Of a stretch of 64,000 nucleotides of DNA, positions 48,892-56,843 are shown in pieces; within the stretch, counting starts at the first letter, position 1; each line of letters opens with the position of its first letter. The stretch comes from Bacteroidota bacterium. GTDB lineage: Bacteria > Bacteroidota > Bacteroidia > Palsa-965. The position numbers and the translations under genes are program-made. The notes beneath the pieces were generated by a model, which saw only the letters and a program-made list of their open reading frames with translations, had not been told where the DNA came from and searched no databases. Where the stretch lies: contig VBWE01000032.1 of NCBI GenBank assembly GCA_006218065.1, positions 1-64,000 of the forward strand, in the 5' to 3' direction.

Positions 48892-49617
48892 ATGGCAGAT
48901 TCGCCACTCAGAAGAAGAATGCGCCTCGCGTCGTTTCGTGACAAATTGCAGGTTTATTTCCTGGGTTTGCTCACCGGGCTCGTGCTCGGTGGCGGCTTCT
49001 TCGTGCTCAAGCTGGATGAATACGTCAGGCAGTTTACATTCGACAAAGAAATCACCGGCAATACGGACAAGGAAGAACCGGCGAACGATAAAGAAAACAC
49101 CGACAAGAAGAAAACCGATTCGAAAAACAAGAAAAGCAAAAAGGACAGAACGATCAGCTATACCGCCGATTCCGCTTCCGGTCCGTATCTCGACGGCGAT
49201 ACGCTGGCCGCCGATTCGATCGGAAGTCCGCCTTCCGTGCTCGGAAGAAATTCCGATGATGAAATCGTCGTCCGGAAAGACGAACTCGTTGCGCAGCGCA
49301 ATGTCGCACTGGTCGATCTCGACGGCGTAAATCCGAAAGATTCCGCCATCCAGAAACTGAGCGGCATCCGCGATCCGCAAACCAAAGCGCTGCAGGTCGA
49401 ATTCTGGCGCTCGCCGCTGAATTACAAAGGCTATAAAATGTCGAAAAACAAACTCGTGCTTTTCGGCCTCGAGTCGGAAGACGAAGTCGTCCTGTACAAA
49501 GTGGAAGAAGATATTTACATGAAAAACCGGCAGGGCGTTTTCCGTCTCGAAGTAAGCGCCGACTTCCGCCAGCCCGAGCGTGTATCCGATGCATCGCTGA
49601 TTGCACGACTGAAATGA
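48892..49617 (+). CDS. Single-pass membrane protein of unknown function, first gene of the dapF operon
   Basis: 241 residues. A membrane segment spans about 22-43 (V-Y-F-L-G-L-L-T-G-L-V-L-G-G-G-F-F-V-L). After it comes a very charged, Lys/Asp-rich stretch from about 60 to 90 (D-K-E-N-T-D-K-K-K-T-D-S-K-N-K-K-S-K-K-D), then a small globular domain from about 120 with V-A-L-V-D-L-D-G-V and L-Q-V-E-F-W-R-S-P-L-N-Y-K-G-Y. It has no signal cleavage site. It overlaps dapF by 4 bases (ATGA). A link to cell-wall synthesis is suggested by position only. Confidence 0.75.
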   Translation: MADSPLRRRMRLASFRDKLQVYFLGLLTGLVLGGGFFVLKLDEYVRQFTFDKEITGNTDKEEPANDKENTDKKKTDSKNKKSKKDRTISYTADSASGPYLDGDTLAADSIGSPPSVLGRNSDDEIVVRKDELVAQRNVALVDLDGVNPKDSAIQKLSGIRDPQTKALQVEFWRSPLNYKGYKMSKNKLVLFGLESEDEVVLYKVEEDIYMKNRQGVFRLEVSADFRQPERVSDASLIARLK

Positions 49618-50405
49618 AAAACAAACTTTCTTTTTATAAATACCAGGGCGCAGGAAACGATTTTATCCTCATCGACGATCGTACAGTGCAGTTTGACGAA
49701 AACCGCACGGAACTGGTCGGCCGTTTGTGCGACCGCCGTTTCGGGATCGGTGCGGACGGCCTGATGCTGCTTCGCGAAAAAAGCGGTTTCGATTTCGAGA
49801 TGATTTATTTCAATGCCGACGGAAAAGTCGGATCGATGTGCGGAAACGGCGGACGGTGCATCGCCCGTTTTTCGGATGACATCGGTTTTACAGCAAAGCC
49901 CGGCTTGAGATTCCTGGCTGCCGACGGACCGCACGAAGCGGAGCTGAAAAACGGCATCGTGCGGCTGAAAATGAGCGACGTCTCGGAAATCGAAACGGGC
50001 GACGGTTTTTATTTCCTGGATACCGGTTCGCCGCACTATGTGAAATACGTTTCGGGCCTGGATGAGCTGGACGTTTTCGGCGAAGGCAGGAAGATCCGTT
50101 ACAGCGACCGTTTTGCAGCAACAGGAACGAACGTAAATTTTATCGAACCGTTCAACGGCGGAATAAAAATAAGAACGTACGAACGCGGCGTGGAAAACGA
50201 AACGCTGGCCTGCGGCACGGGCGTAACGGCCGCCGCACTGACCGCCGCACTCAAAGGAATAGCGACATCCGCGGAAAACTGCCGGGTAAAAGCGCGGGGC
50301 GGTGATTTAAACGTAACGTTCAGATCCGCCGGGAAAAATCAATTTACCGATATTTGGCTCGAAGGTCCCGCAGAATTCGTTTACAAAGGCGAGATAAGTA
50401 TATGA
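49614..50405 (+). CDS. dapF: Diaminopimelate epimerase
   Basis: 263 residues, normal length. It converts LL- to meso-diaminopimelate with a two-cysteine, cofactor-free mechanism. Both cysteines are in place: Cys76 in M-C-G-N-G-G-R-C and Cys200 in L-A-C-G-T-G-V-T-A. The start M-K-N-K-L-S-F-Y-K-Y-Q-G-A-G-N-D-F matches the family N-terminus. It overlaps the gene before (ATGA) and the gene after (ATGA at 50402), so all three are translated in a coupled way. It completes the pathway that dapD (7434) serves. Confidence 0.96.
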   Translation: MKNKLSFYKYQGAGNDFILIDDRTVQFDENRTELVGRLCDRRFGIGADGLMLLREKSGFDFEMIYFNADGKVGSMCGNGGRCIARFSDDIGFTAKPGLRFLAADGPHEAELKNGIVRLKMSDVSEIETGDGFYFLDTGSPHYVKYVSGLDELDVFGEGRKIRYSDRFAATGTNVNFIEPFNGGIKIRTYERGVENETLACGTGVTAAALTAALKGIATSAENCRVKARGGDLNVTFRSAGKNQFTDIWLEGPAEFVYKGEISI

Positions 50406-51448
50406 AACCGGAAAGCATTACCAATACCGACAAAATCAATTACCTGAACATCGGGCTGATTTTGCTTTCGTGCGGACTGGCTTTCGTGATCCCGTTCGAA
50501 CTTTTTCTTTTTGCCTATGCTATTCTCGGCCCGGCGCATTACCTCACGGAAATTTCGTGGCTGCACGAACGGAAATATTTCACCAAAGGGAAATTCGATT
50601 TCGTGCTGCTCGGCGGGCTGGCGATCATCCTTTTCCTGCTGCAGTACGTCATTATCCGCAACCTGCCGCCGGCGTCGGCGAACCAGGCGGCGAAACTGCT
50701 GCCGGCATTGATCCTGGTGGGCTTTGCGGGCGGACTGATCATGGCTTTCGCGAAGTCGGTATTCTACCGGCTTATCGGTTTTCTCTGCGTAAGCCTGCTC
50801 GCGCTGGCCAGCAACAACATGACGGTTTTCCTGACGGTTTTCCTGCCCACGCTCATCCACGTTTATGTGTTCACCGGTTTTTTCATCATTTACGGCGCGC
50901 TGAAAGGGCGGAGCAAAAGCGGGTATCTTTCTTTTGCGTTCTTCCTGCTCTGTCCTTTGCTTTTCATTTTCATCACGCCCGAAGGAGGCGCGCTTTCCGA
51001 GTATGTCACCGGTTCGTACAGTCATTTCGCCGGGCTGAATACGAACCTGATCAAACTTTTCGATATTACGGATTACGGCCCGGACATCAAGACCACGGGA
51101 GACGTGATTTACAAATCGGATATCGGCCTGATCGTAATGCGTTTCATTGCGTTCGCGTACACGTATCATTACCTGAACTGGTTTTCGAAAACCTCGGTCA
51201 TTAAATGGCACAACGTTCCGAAAAAACGGCTGGCGGCCATCGTAATTCTCTGGGGAATTTCCATCGGCCTGTATGCGTACAATTATAAACTCGGGTTCGA
51301 CTGGTTGTTCTGCCTGAGCTTCATGCACGTGTTTCTCGAGTTCCCGCTCAACCACACGTCCATTGTCGGCACGGTCCGCGAACTTGGCGCCATGATGAAA
51401 GGCGCGCCGGTGGAAAGTGCAGCGGGCAGGAAAGGGAAGAAGAAGTGA
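50402..51448 (+). CDS. Polytopic membrane protein of unknown function with conserved-looking His
   Basis: 348 residues from the ATG at 50402, chosen for the 4-base overlap with dapF. About eight membrane segments. Histidines sit at helix ends: G-P-A-H-Y-L-T-E-I-S-W-L-H-E-R near 40, A-Y-T-Y-H-Y-L-N-W-F-S-K near 255, V-I-K-W-H-N-V near 270, and F-M-H-V-F-L-E-F-P-L-N-H near 320. Such spacing is seen in metal-dependent membrane enzymes such as the Brp/Blh carotene oxygenases or desaturase-like proteins, but no family match can be claimed. The C-terminus is basic. It overlaps the next gene by 4 bases (GTGA). Confidence 0.75.
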   Translation: MKPESITNTDKINYLNIGLILLSCGLAFVIPFELFLFAYAILGPAHYLTEISWLHERKYFTKGKFDFVLLGGLAIILFLLQYVIIRNLPPASANQAAKLLPALILVGFAGGLIMAFAKSVFYRLIGFLCVSLLALASNNMTVFLTVFLPTLIHVYVFTGFFIIYGALKGRSKSGYLSFAFFLLCPLLFIFITPEGGALSEYVTGSYSHFAGLNTNLIKLFDITDYGPDIKTTGDVIYKSDIGLIVMRFIAFAYTYHYLNWFSKTSVIKWHNVPKKRLAAIVILWGISIGLYAYNYKLGFDWLFCLSFMHVFLEFPLNHTSIVGTVRELGAMMKGAPVESAAGRKGKKK

Positions 51449-51984
51449 CCGCAGGTTTCGCATTCCCGGAAATCTCCGTTTGGGATCCCGCGAAAACAGC
51501 CGAAGGATTATGGCTCATCCTGCTGAAAGCAACCCGCGTTCCGCCGCACCTCGGCATACTGGCGGACGGCCGCTGGTTCACGCTCGATATAAACGGCGCT
51601 AAGGTAAATGGCGACGGGGAACGATTGCTGCAGGCCGTGCAACGGAAAAAAATACCCGCTGCTTTTGTCCGCTTCGCCTGGCCGCGCGGACTGAGCAAAG
51701 AAAAAGCGCAGGACCTGCTCACGGAAATTTTCAGCGTGTACCAGCCGCTGGGCGAAACTCCCGCTACCTGTTTCAGCCCGATCCGTGATTTTTGTGAGAA
51801 GATTTACGGAGAACAGTATCGTCAGCCGCAGTTCGTTTTCCAACTGCTCCGGCAACTCGAAAAAGACGGGTTGTTCAACGAAGTATCCGGGCTGCATGTC
51901 GCGAATAAAAATTTCGTGCTTCCGCATTACGATATGCAGGCTGTCCGCAATTCGATAGCGTCGGCGAAACTGCGCGCCGGGTAA
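51445..51984 (+). CDS. Possible permuted papain-like (LRAT/NlpC-type) protein
   Basis: 179 residues. It starts at a GTG whose last bases overlap the previous stop (GTGA), a coupled start. No signal peptide. P-P-H-L-G-I-L-A-D-G-R-W-F-T-L-D-I (about 33-49) followed by A-T-C-F-S-P-I-R-D-F-C-E-K-I-Y-G (about 112-127) has the His-then-Cys order and flanking pattern of the permuted papain fold seen in LRAT and YiiX proteins (H-x-G-I, N-C-x-x-F). If right it may act as a thiol hydrolase or acyltransferase, perhaps with the membrane protein before it. Match is by eye only. Confidence 0.6.
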   Translation: MTAGFAFPEISVWDPAKTAEGLWLILLKATRVPPHLGILADGRWFTLDINGAKVNGDGERLLQAVQRKKIPAAFVRFAWPRGLSKEKAQDLLTEIFSVYQPLGETPATCFSPIRDFCEKIYGEQYRQPQFVFQLLRQLEKDGLFNEVSGLHVANKNFVLPHYDMQAVRNSIASAKLRAG

Positions 51985-51999
51985 ATCCATATTCCCGGT

Positions 52000-52077
52000 T
52001 TTCAGCCGCAGATTATAATGGTTATCCGTAGCCGGCAACTACGAATAACTGCGGGACTGCGTAATCTGCGGCTGAAA
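52000..52077. repeat. Nested inverted repeat between 51984 and 52104 genes
   Basis: Outer arms 52000-52015 and 52062-52077 pair perfectly over 16 bases (TTTCAGCCGCAGATTA). Inner arms 52021-52031 and 52039-52049 pair over 11 with one mismatch (GTTATCCGTAG). The element fills most of a 119-base space and ends 8 bases before a -7 box. Confidence 0.85.
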
Positions 52078-52085
52078 TTATTCCC

Positions 52086-52093
52086 TATATTTG
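52086..52093 (+). promoter_or_regulatory. Bacteroidota -7 box for the 52104 operon
   Basis: TATATTTG (TAnnTTTG), 10 bases before the ATG at 52104. The palindromic element at 52000-52077 sits where the -33 region would be. Confidence 0.5.
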
Positions 52094-52103
52094 ATTAAGA
52101 ATT

Positions 52104-52649
52104 ATGTCCCAGCCGCAGATCAATCTTCTGTTAGGTGAAAACCTCAAGCTTCGTGCGCTCGAACCGTACGATATTGATAATTTGTACAAGTGGGAAAACG
52201 ATACTGCCGTATGGAAAGTGAGCAATACGATCGCTCCGTATTCCCGGTTTGTGCTCGAGCAGTATATTGCCAATTCGCACCTCGATCTTTTTACGAATAA
52301 ACAGCTGCGCCTGATGATCACCACCCGCGACGGCCGTGACGTAGGTGCGATCGACCTTTTTGATTACGATCCCATGCATCTCCGCGCGGGCGTCGGTATT
52401 CTCATCGCGGCGGCGGAAGACCGCAGGAAAGGATTCGCTTCCGAAGCGATGTCCATGCTCCTGAACTATTGTTTCCGCACGCTGCACCTGCACCAGTTGT
52501 ATTGCAACGTTACGGTGGATAACGTGGACAGCGTGAAACTTTTCCAGCGTCACAAGTTTACGATCACCGGTATCAAAAAAGACTGGATCCGTTCGGGCGA
52601 CGGGTTTCTCGATGAACTGATTCTCCAACTGGTTCGCCCGGCGAAATGA
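52104..52649 (+). CDS. GNAT family N-acetyltransferase (RimJ/RimL or SpeG-like)
   Basis: 181 residues. L-L-L-G-E-N-L-K-L-R-A-L-E-P-Y-D-I-D-N-L-Y-K-W-E-N-D opens as in RimJ/L-like enzymes; acetyl-CoA motif A is I-L-I-A-A-A-E-D-R-R-K-G-F-A-S-E-A-M (about 93-110) with R-R-K-G-F-A, and Y-C-N-V-T-V-D-N-V-D-S-V-K-L-F-Q is motif B. The substrate may be a ribosomal protein, spermidine-like diamine or other amine. It overlaps the cytochrome gene by 4 bases, so it leads the operon with the multihaem cytochrome and mltG. Confidence 0.88.
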   Translation: MSQPQINLLLGENLKLRALEPYDIDNLYKWENDTAVWKVSNTIAPYSRFVLEQYIANSHLDLFTNKQLRLMITTRDGRDVGAIDLFDYDPMHLRAGVGILIAAAEDRRKGFASEAMSMLLNYCFRTLHLHQLYCNVTVDNVDSVKLFQRHKFTITGIKKDWIRSGDGFLDELILQLVRPAK

Positions 52650-54721
52650 ACCCGCACATCACCCGCCGCTTAGTTTACCGCCTGCTTCCCGGTTTGGTTT
52701 TTGGCATAGCGGTCACGGCGCTTTTGCGCTGCGGACCGGAAACCAAAACCGGCGACCCGGTCGATCCCGAAACGAAAAAATACACTTACCTCAATCACCA
52801 GGATACCGTACGTTACGTCGGCGCGAACGTTTGCCGCAACTGTCACCCGGCGGTTTACGAAACCTTTATGCAAACCGGCATGGGCCAGTCGTTCGGCATG
52901 GCGACGAAAGAAAAAAGCAAAGCGAACTTCGACGGTCATGCGCTGGTGTATGACAAATTCAGCGATTTCTGGTACCGCCCTTTCTGGAGAAACGACAGCA
53001 TGTTCATCCTGGAGTTCCGCAAGGAAGGGAACGATACCGTTTACAAGCGAACGGAGCATGTCGATTATATCGTCGGATCGGGCCAGCATACGAATTCGCA
53101 TATCCGGAACACGAACGGTTTCCTGCACCAGATGCCGCTGACTTTTTATACGCAGCAGGGAAAATGGGATCTTCCGCCGGGATTCGAGAACGGTTTCAAT
53201 ACGCGTTTCTCGCGCAAGATCGGGCTGGAATGCATGAGCTGTCACAACTCACTGCCCGGTTTCGAAGCAGGTTCCGAAAATAAATTCACCGCTGTGCCCG
53301 GCGGTATCGGCTGTGAACGCTGCCACGGACCGGGCTCGCTGCATGTGTGGGAAAAAACGAACGGGCATCTCATCGATACTTCGCGCTTTATCGATTATAC
53401 GATCGTAAATCCCGGCAAACTTTCGTTCGAGCGGCAGTTCGACGTTTGCCAGCGCTGTCACCTGCAGGGAAATGCCGTGCTGAAAGAAGGCAAATCGTTT
53501 TTTGATTTCCGCCCGGGCATGGTGCTGTCGGATTATATGACGGTATTCATGCCGAAATACGAAGGACGCGAAGACGAGTTCATCATGGCTTCGCATGCCG
53601 AGCGTATGAAAATGAGTCCCTGCTTCATCAAAACGAATGCCGGCGTGAAATTCGACGAGAACGACCTGCGTCCGTATAAAAAAGCGATGACCTGCGTAAC
53701 CTGCCACGATCCGCACGTGAGTGTAAAAGCGACCGGGCAGGAAGTATTCAACGCATCCTGCATGAAATGTCACAACGGGACAGGGACGAAAGGAAAATGC
53801 ACCGATACCGATGCACATCTCAAAGCAAAGGATAATAACTGCGTAAGCTGTCACATGCCGCGTTCGGGTTCCATCGATATTCCGCACGTTACGGTGACGG
53901 ATCATTTCATCCGCAAGCCGGTGGATGCCGGGAAAGTGCGCGAAGAAGTGAAAAAGTTTATCGGTCTGTATGCCGTGAATGAAAAAAATCCTTCTGCAGA
54001 ACTGAAAGCGAAAGCGTATATCCTGCAGTGTGAAAAATTCGCGCCCGGTGATCTTTACCTGCTCGATTCGGCAAAACATTATTTGCGCGATGACAGTAAA
54101 GATGCGGTGCGGAAGAATTTTTCAAGCCTTGTCCAGTTGTATTATCTCAAGGGAGATTACAACAGGATTATGAATTATGTGCAGCAGCTCGGGCAGGCGG
54201 AAGTGCTGAACAAAATGCTGGTAAAAAAATCGTGGAGCAACGACGATGCCTGGACAGCGTACCGGATCGGGGAAGCTTTTTTCGGGAAAGGAGAAAATAC
54301 TCCTGCGACTGCTTTTCATAAAAAAGCCAGCGAACTTGCGCCGCATGTTCCCGATTTTAAAAGCAAGTATGGCCTGGCGCTGGCTTCTTCCGGGCGACAG
54401 AAAGAAGCAATGGACACTTATCAGCAGGTTCTCGACGAACATCCGGAATTCGTTCCGGCGCTCACCAACCTCGGTTATCTTTACCTCGTGAACGGTGATG
54501 CGGCGAAGGCCCGGCGGTTTTATGAAAAGGCGCTTGCCCTTGATCCGGATTACGAACCGTTGTTGCTGAATATGGCCGGCTTGCTTGCGTTTGAACGGGA
54601 TTTTAAAGGAGCGGAAAAAATCATCGACCACCTGCTGAAAAGGAATCCGAAAAATGAAAAAGCGTTGCAGGTAAAAAAACAATTGAAAGAAGCGGCGAAA
54701 GGATCGAAAACCGCTTCCTAG
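52646..54721 (+). CDS. Seven-haem cytochrome c with C-terminal TPR repeats
   Basis: 691 residues. The N-terminus has a short hydrophobic segment ending V-T-A-L-L-R-C (Cys29), a possible lipid anchor although Arg before the Cys is unusual. Seven CxxCH haem sites at 63, 196, 223, 268, 350, 372 and 399, in an arrangement like cytochrome c554/NrfA-like multihaem proteins. From about 530 to 690 there are four TPR units (Y-G-L-A-L-A-S-S-G-R-Q-K-E-A-M, L-G-Y-L-Y-L-V-N-G-D-A-A-K-A-R-R). It should carry electrons in the periplasm or at the outer membrane; donor and acceptor are unknown. Starts inside the GNAT stop (ATGA). Confidence 0.9.
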   Translation: MNPHITRRLVYRLLPGLVFGIAVTALLRCGPETKTGDPVDPETKKYTYLNHQDTVRYVGANVCRNCHPAVYETFMQTGMGQSFGMATKEKSKANFDGHALVYDKFSDFWYRPFWRNDSMFILEFRKEGNDTVYKRTEHVDYIVGSGQHTNSHIRNTNGFLHQMPLTFYTQQGKWDLPPGFENGFNTRFSRKIGLECMSCHNSLPGFEAGSENKFTAVPGGIGCERCHGPGSLHVWEKTNGHLIDTSRFIDYTIVNPGKLSFERQFDVCQRCHLQGNAVLKEGKSFFDFRPGMVLSDYMTVFMPKYEGREDEFIMASHAERMKMSPCFIKTNAGVKFDENDLRPYKKAMTCVTCHDPHVSVKATGQEVFNASCMKCHNGTGTKGKCTDTDAHLKAKDNNCVSCHMPRSGSIDIPHVTVTDHFIRKPVDAGKVREEVKKFIGLYAVNEKNPSAELKAKAYILQCEKFAPGDLYLLDSAKHYLRDDSKDAVRKNFSSLVQLYYLKGDYNRIMNYVQQLGQAEVLNKMLVKKSWSNDDAWTAYRIGEAFFGKGENTPATAFHKKASELAPHVPDFKSKYGLALASSGRQKEAMDTYQQVLDEHPEFVPALTNLGYLYLVNGDAAKARRFYEKALALDPDYEPLLLNMAGLLAFERDFKGAEKIIDHLLKRNPKNEKALQVKKQLKEAAKGSKTAS

Positions 54722-54732
54722 TGCATTCCGTT

Positions 54733-55770
54733 ATGTCGAAAAGAAAAAAAATAGCGTTTTGGTTTTCCATAGTTACCCTGCTGGCTGCGGGCGCCGGCGG
54801 CTGGTGGTTCTGGGATTCGTATTATAAACCCAATGTTGACCTGCACGGCAAACGTTCGGAATTCCTGTATGTGCGAACCGGCTGGACGATGACGGAACTG
54901 GAAGGTTACCTGGTGGATCAGAAAATCATCAAAGACGAAAACTCATTCCGGGAAATCGCGAAACTCAAAAAGTTTACGGAAATAAAACCCGGGCGTTATC
55001 GGCTCCGCGACGGGATGAGTAACCGCGAACTGGTCAACATGCTGCGCGCGGGTTTGCAGGAACCGGTTGATTTTACCTTCAACGGCATCCGTACAAAAGA
55101 ACAGCTCGTGAGCCGCGTGAGCCGTAAAATTGAAGCCGATTCTGCCGCGCTTTTTTATATGCTCAACGATAATACGTTCCTGAGCAGTTACGGTTTTACA
55201 AATCATACCGTGATGACCATGTTTATTCCGGATACGTACGAAATGAACTGGAATACTTCGGCTGAGCAATTCATGGAGCGCATGGCGAAAGAGTACAAAG
55301 CATTCTGGACGGAAGAACGAAAAGCAAAATGTAAAATCACCACGCTTACCCAGTCGCAGGCAGTTATCCTCGCCTCCATCGTACAGGGTGAACAAACGCG
55401 GGATAACGAGGAGAAAAAAATTATTGCCGGGCTTTACCTCAACCGGCTGCGGATAAAAATGCCCCTGCAGTCGGACCCGACGCTGATTTTTGCGCTGGGC
55501 GATTTCACCGTCCGCCGCGTTTTGAACGGGGACAAAGAAATTGATTCGCCGTATAATACCTACCTGCACACCGGCCTCCCGCCCGGCCCGATCAGCATTC
55601 CCGATATTTCATCGGTTGATGCCGTACTCAATTTCAAGAAAACAAATTACCTGTACATGTGTGCGGAATACGGCACCGGGCATCATAATTTTACAAAGGA
55701 TTACAACGAACACCTGAAAAATGCCAAAGCCTTTCAGGATGCTTTGAATAAAGCGAATATCAACAGGTGA
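54733..55770 (+). CDS. mltG: Endolytic transglycosylase MltG (YceG family)
   Basis: 345 residues from the ATG at 54733; a GTG at 54721 overlaps the previous stop and is possible. One membrane segment near 9-29 (F-W-F-S-I-V-T-L-L-A-A-G-A-G-G-W-W-F-W). A LysM-like region follows, then the catalytic domain: A-S-I-V-Q-G-E-Q-T-R-D-N-E-E-K (Glu matches the E. coli catalytic Glu218 block I-V-E-K-E-T), Y-L-N-R-L-R-I-K-M-P-L-Q-S-D-P-T, Y-N-T-Y-L-H-T-G-L-P-P-G-P-I and C-terminal G-T-G-H-H-N-F. It cuts growing glycan strands and so sets chain length at the inner membrane. Confidence 0.93.
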   Translation: MSKRKKIAFWFSIVTLLAAGAGGWWFWDSYYKPNVDLHGKRSEFLYVRTGWTMTELEGYLVDQKIIKDENSFREIAKLKKFTEIKPGRYRLRDGMSNRELVNMLRAGLQEPVDFTFNGIRTKEQLVSRVSRKIEADSAALFYMLNDNTFLSSYGFTNHTVMTMFIPDTYEMNWNTSAEQFMERMAKEYKAFWTEERKAKCKITTLTQSQAVILASIVQGEQTRDNEEKKIIAGLYLNRLRIKMPLQSDPTLIFALGDFTVRRVLNGDKEIDSPYNTYLHTGLPPGPISIPDISSVDAVLNFKKTNYLYMCAEYGTGHHNFTKDYNEHLKNAKAFQDALNKANINR

Positions 55771-55775
55771 TATTA

Positions 55776-55860
55776 ATTGTCGATTTTTGATTGTCGATTT
55801 GCGATTTATCCGTAGAAAAAAAATCGGCAATCGAAAATCAAAAATCGGCAATCGAAAAAA
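55776..55860. repeat. Heptad-word palindromic element, copy 5
   Basis: Left array from 55776: ATTGTCG, ATTTTTG, ATTGTCG, ATTTGCG, ATTTATC. Right array from 55822: AATCGGC, AATCGAA, AATCAAA, AATCGGC, AATCGAA. Both arrays keep 7-bp register, but the words are not exact complements in order, so this copy pairs less well than copy 4. It separates mltG and ppa on the same strand. Confidence 0.85.
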
Positions 55861-55869
55861 CGACGCTAC

Positions 55870-56481
55870 ATGAGCAAACAATTCCAATCACACCCCTGGC
55901 ACGGCATAAGTCCCGGTGAAGAAGCGCCCGGCATCGTGAATGCTTTTATTGAGATCGTTCCCGGCGATACGGTGAAATACGAGATCGATAAAGCGAGCGG
56001 CTGGCTCAAAGTGGACCGGCCGCAGAAGTTTTCGAATATCGTCCCGGCTTTGTACGGATTTATTCCGCAAACCTATTGCGGTGAAGAAATCGCGAAATTC
56101 TGCGCGGAGAAAAGCGGCCTGGAAATCAAAAAAGGCGACGGCGATCCGCTGGATATCTGCGTATTCAGCGAACGGAATATTACCGGCGGCGGTATCCTGC
56201 TCAAAGCCATACCCGTAGGCGGTTTACGCCTGGTGGATAAAAACGAGGCCGACGATAAAATCATTGCCGTGATGCAAAACGACGATGTATATTCCTGGAA
56301 CGATATTTCGCAGTTTCCGCCCGCGCTCATCCAGCGGCTCCGGCATTATTTCCTCACGTACAAAAATATTCCCGGCGACGCAAACCGCGTTTGTGAAATC
56401 ACGCACGTGTACGGCCGCGAAGAAGCGCTCGAAGTAATCCGGAAAAGCATGACCGATTACCAGCGGACATTTGCATCGTAG
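55870..56481 (+). CDS. ppa: Inorganic pyrophosphatase (family I)
   Basis: 203 residues. Family I pattern: K-Y-E-I-D-K-A-S-G-W-L-K-V-D-R at about 37-51, Y-G-F-I-P-Q-T-Y-C, G-D-G-D-P-L-D-I-C-V-F-S (metal-binding aspartates near 95-100) and I-P-V-G-G-L-R-L-V-D-K-N-E-A-D-D-K-I-I-A-V. It splits pyrophosphate to two phosphates with magnesium and drives biosynthesis forward in the cytoplasm. The length is a little above the bacterial norm (about 175), with an N-terminal extension (H-P-W-H-G-I-S-P-G-E-E-A-P). Single-gene unit after the palindromic element. Confidence 0.94.
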   Translation: MSKQFQSHPWHGISPGEEAPGIVNAFIEIVPGDTVKYEIDKASGWLKVDRPQKFSNIVPALYGFIPQTYCGEEIAKFCAEKSGLEIKKGDGDPLDICVFSERNITGGGILLKAIPVGGLRLVDKNEADDKIIAVMQNDDVYSWNDISQFPPALIQRLRHYFLTYKNIPGDANRVCEITHVYGREEALEVIRKSMTDYQRTFAS

Positions 56482-56843
56482 GAGTGCAAAATGGCTTAAT
56501 TTTTAGAAATTCATGCGGAAAACACATCGTCGGATTGAAAACGGCACACATTTTATGATCCTGAATCAAAACTGCGTGATTGTCGAAATTATCGATGAAA
56601 CCCTCGATAAATCGAACTAATTATTTGTTTGGCACGACCAGTCTTTCAGCGCATTTTTTCAGCAAATAATACTTCTGCCGCGGGTGCTTTTTCCCAATCA
56701 AGTTTTGTTACCTTAGAAGCAATTGGTGTTTCATCACCGCGTTTCCGGGCAGGAATCCCGACGTGAAATCCTGACAGATTTTACGACCACCGGAAATGCA
56801 AAATGAAATCCGAAGAGCAGGTTTACATTCCGCAGCAGGTTGT
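56482..56843. other. 362-base space before the giant sensor, with a 35-codon ORF
   Basis: The longest gene-free stretch. From 56513 to 56620 there is a short plus-strand frame of 35 codons with ATG and TAA (M-R-K-T-H-R-R-I-E-N-G, ending E-T-L-D-K-S-N). It has no clear promoter box; it may be a small protein or chance. The rest (56621-56843) is AT-rich without a hairpin or a full -7 box; TTACCTTAG near 56709 is two steps from consensus. Nothing else is seen. Confidence 0.4.

Noticed and set aside
56513..56620. 35-codon open frame
   Set aside because: Too short and without promoter or family; kept only as a note in the spacer feature.
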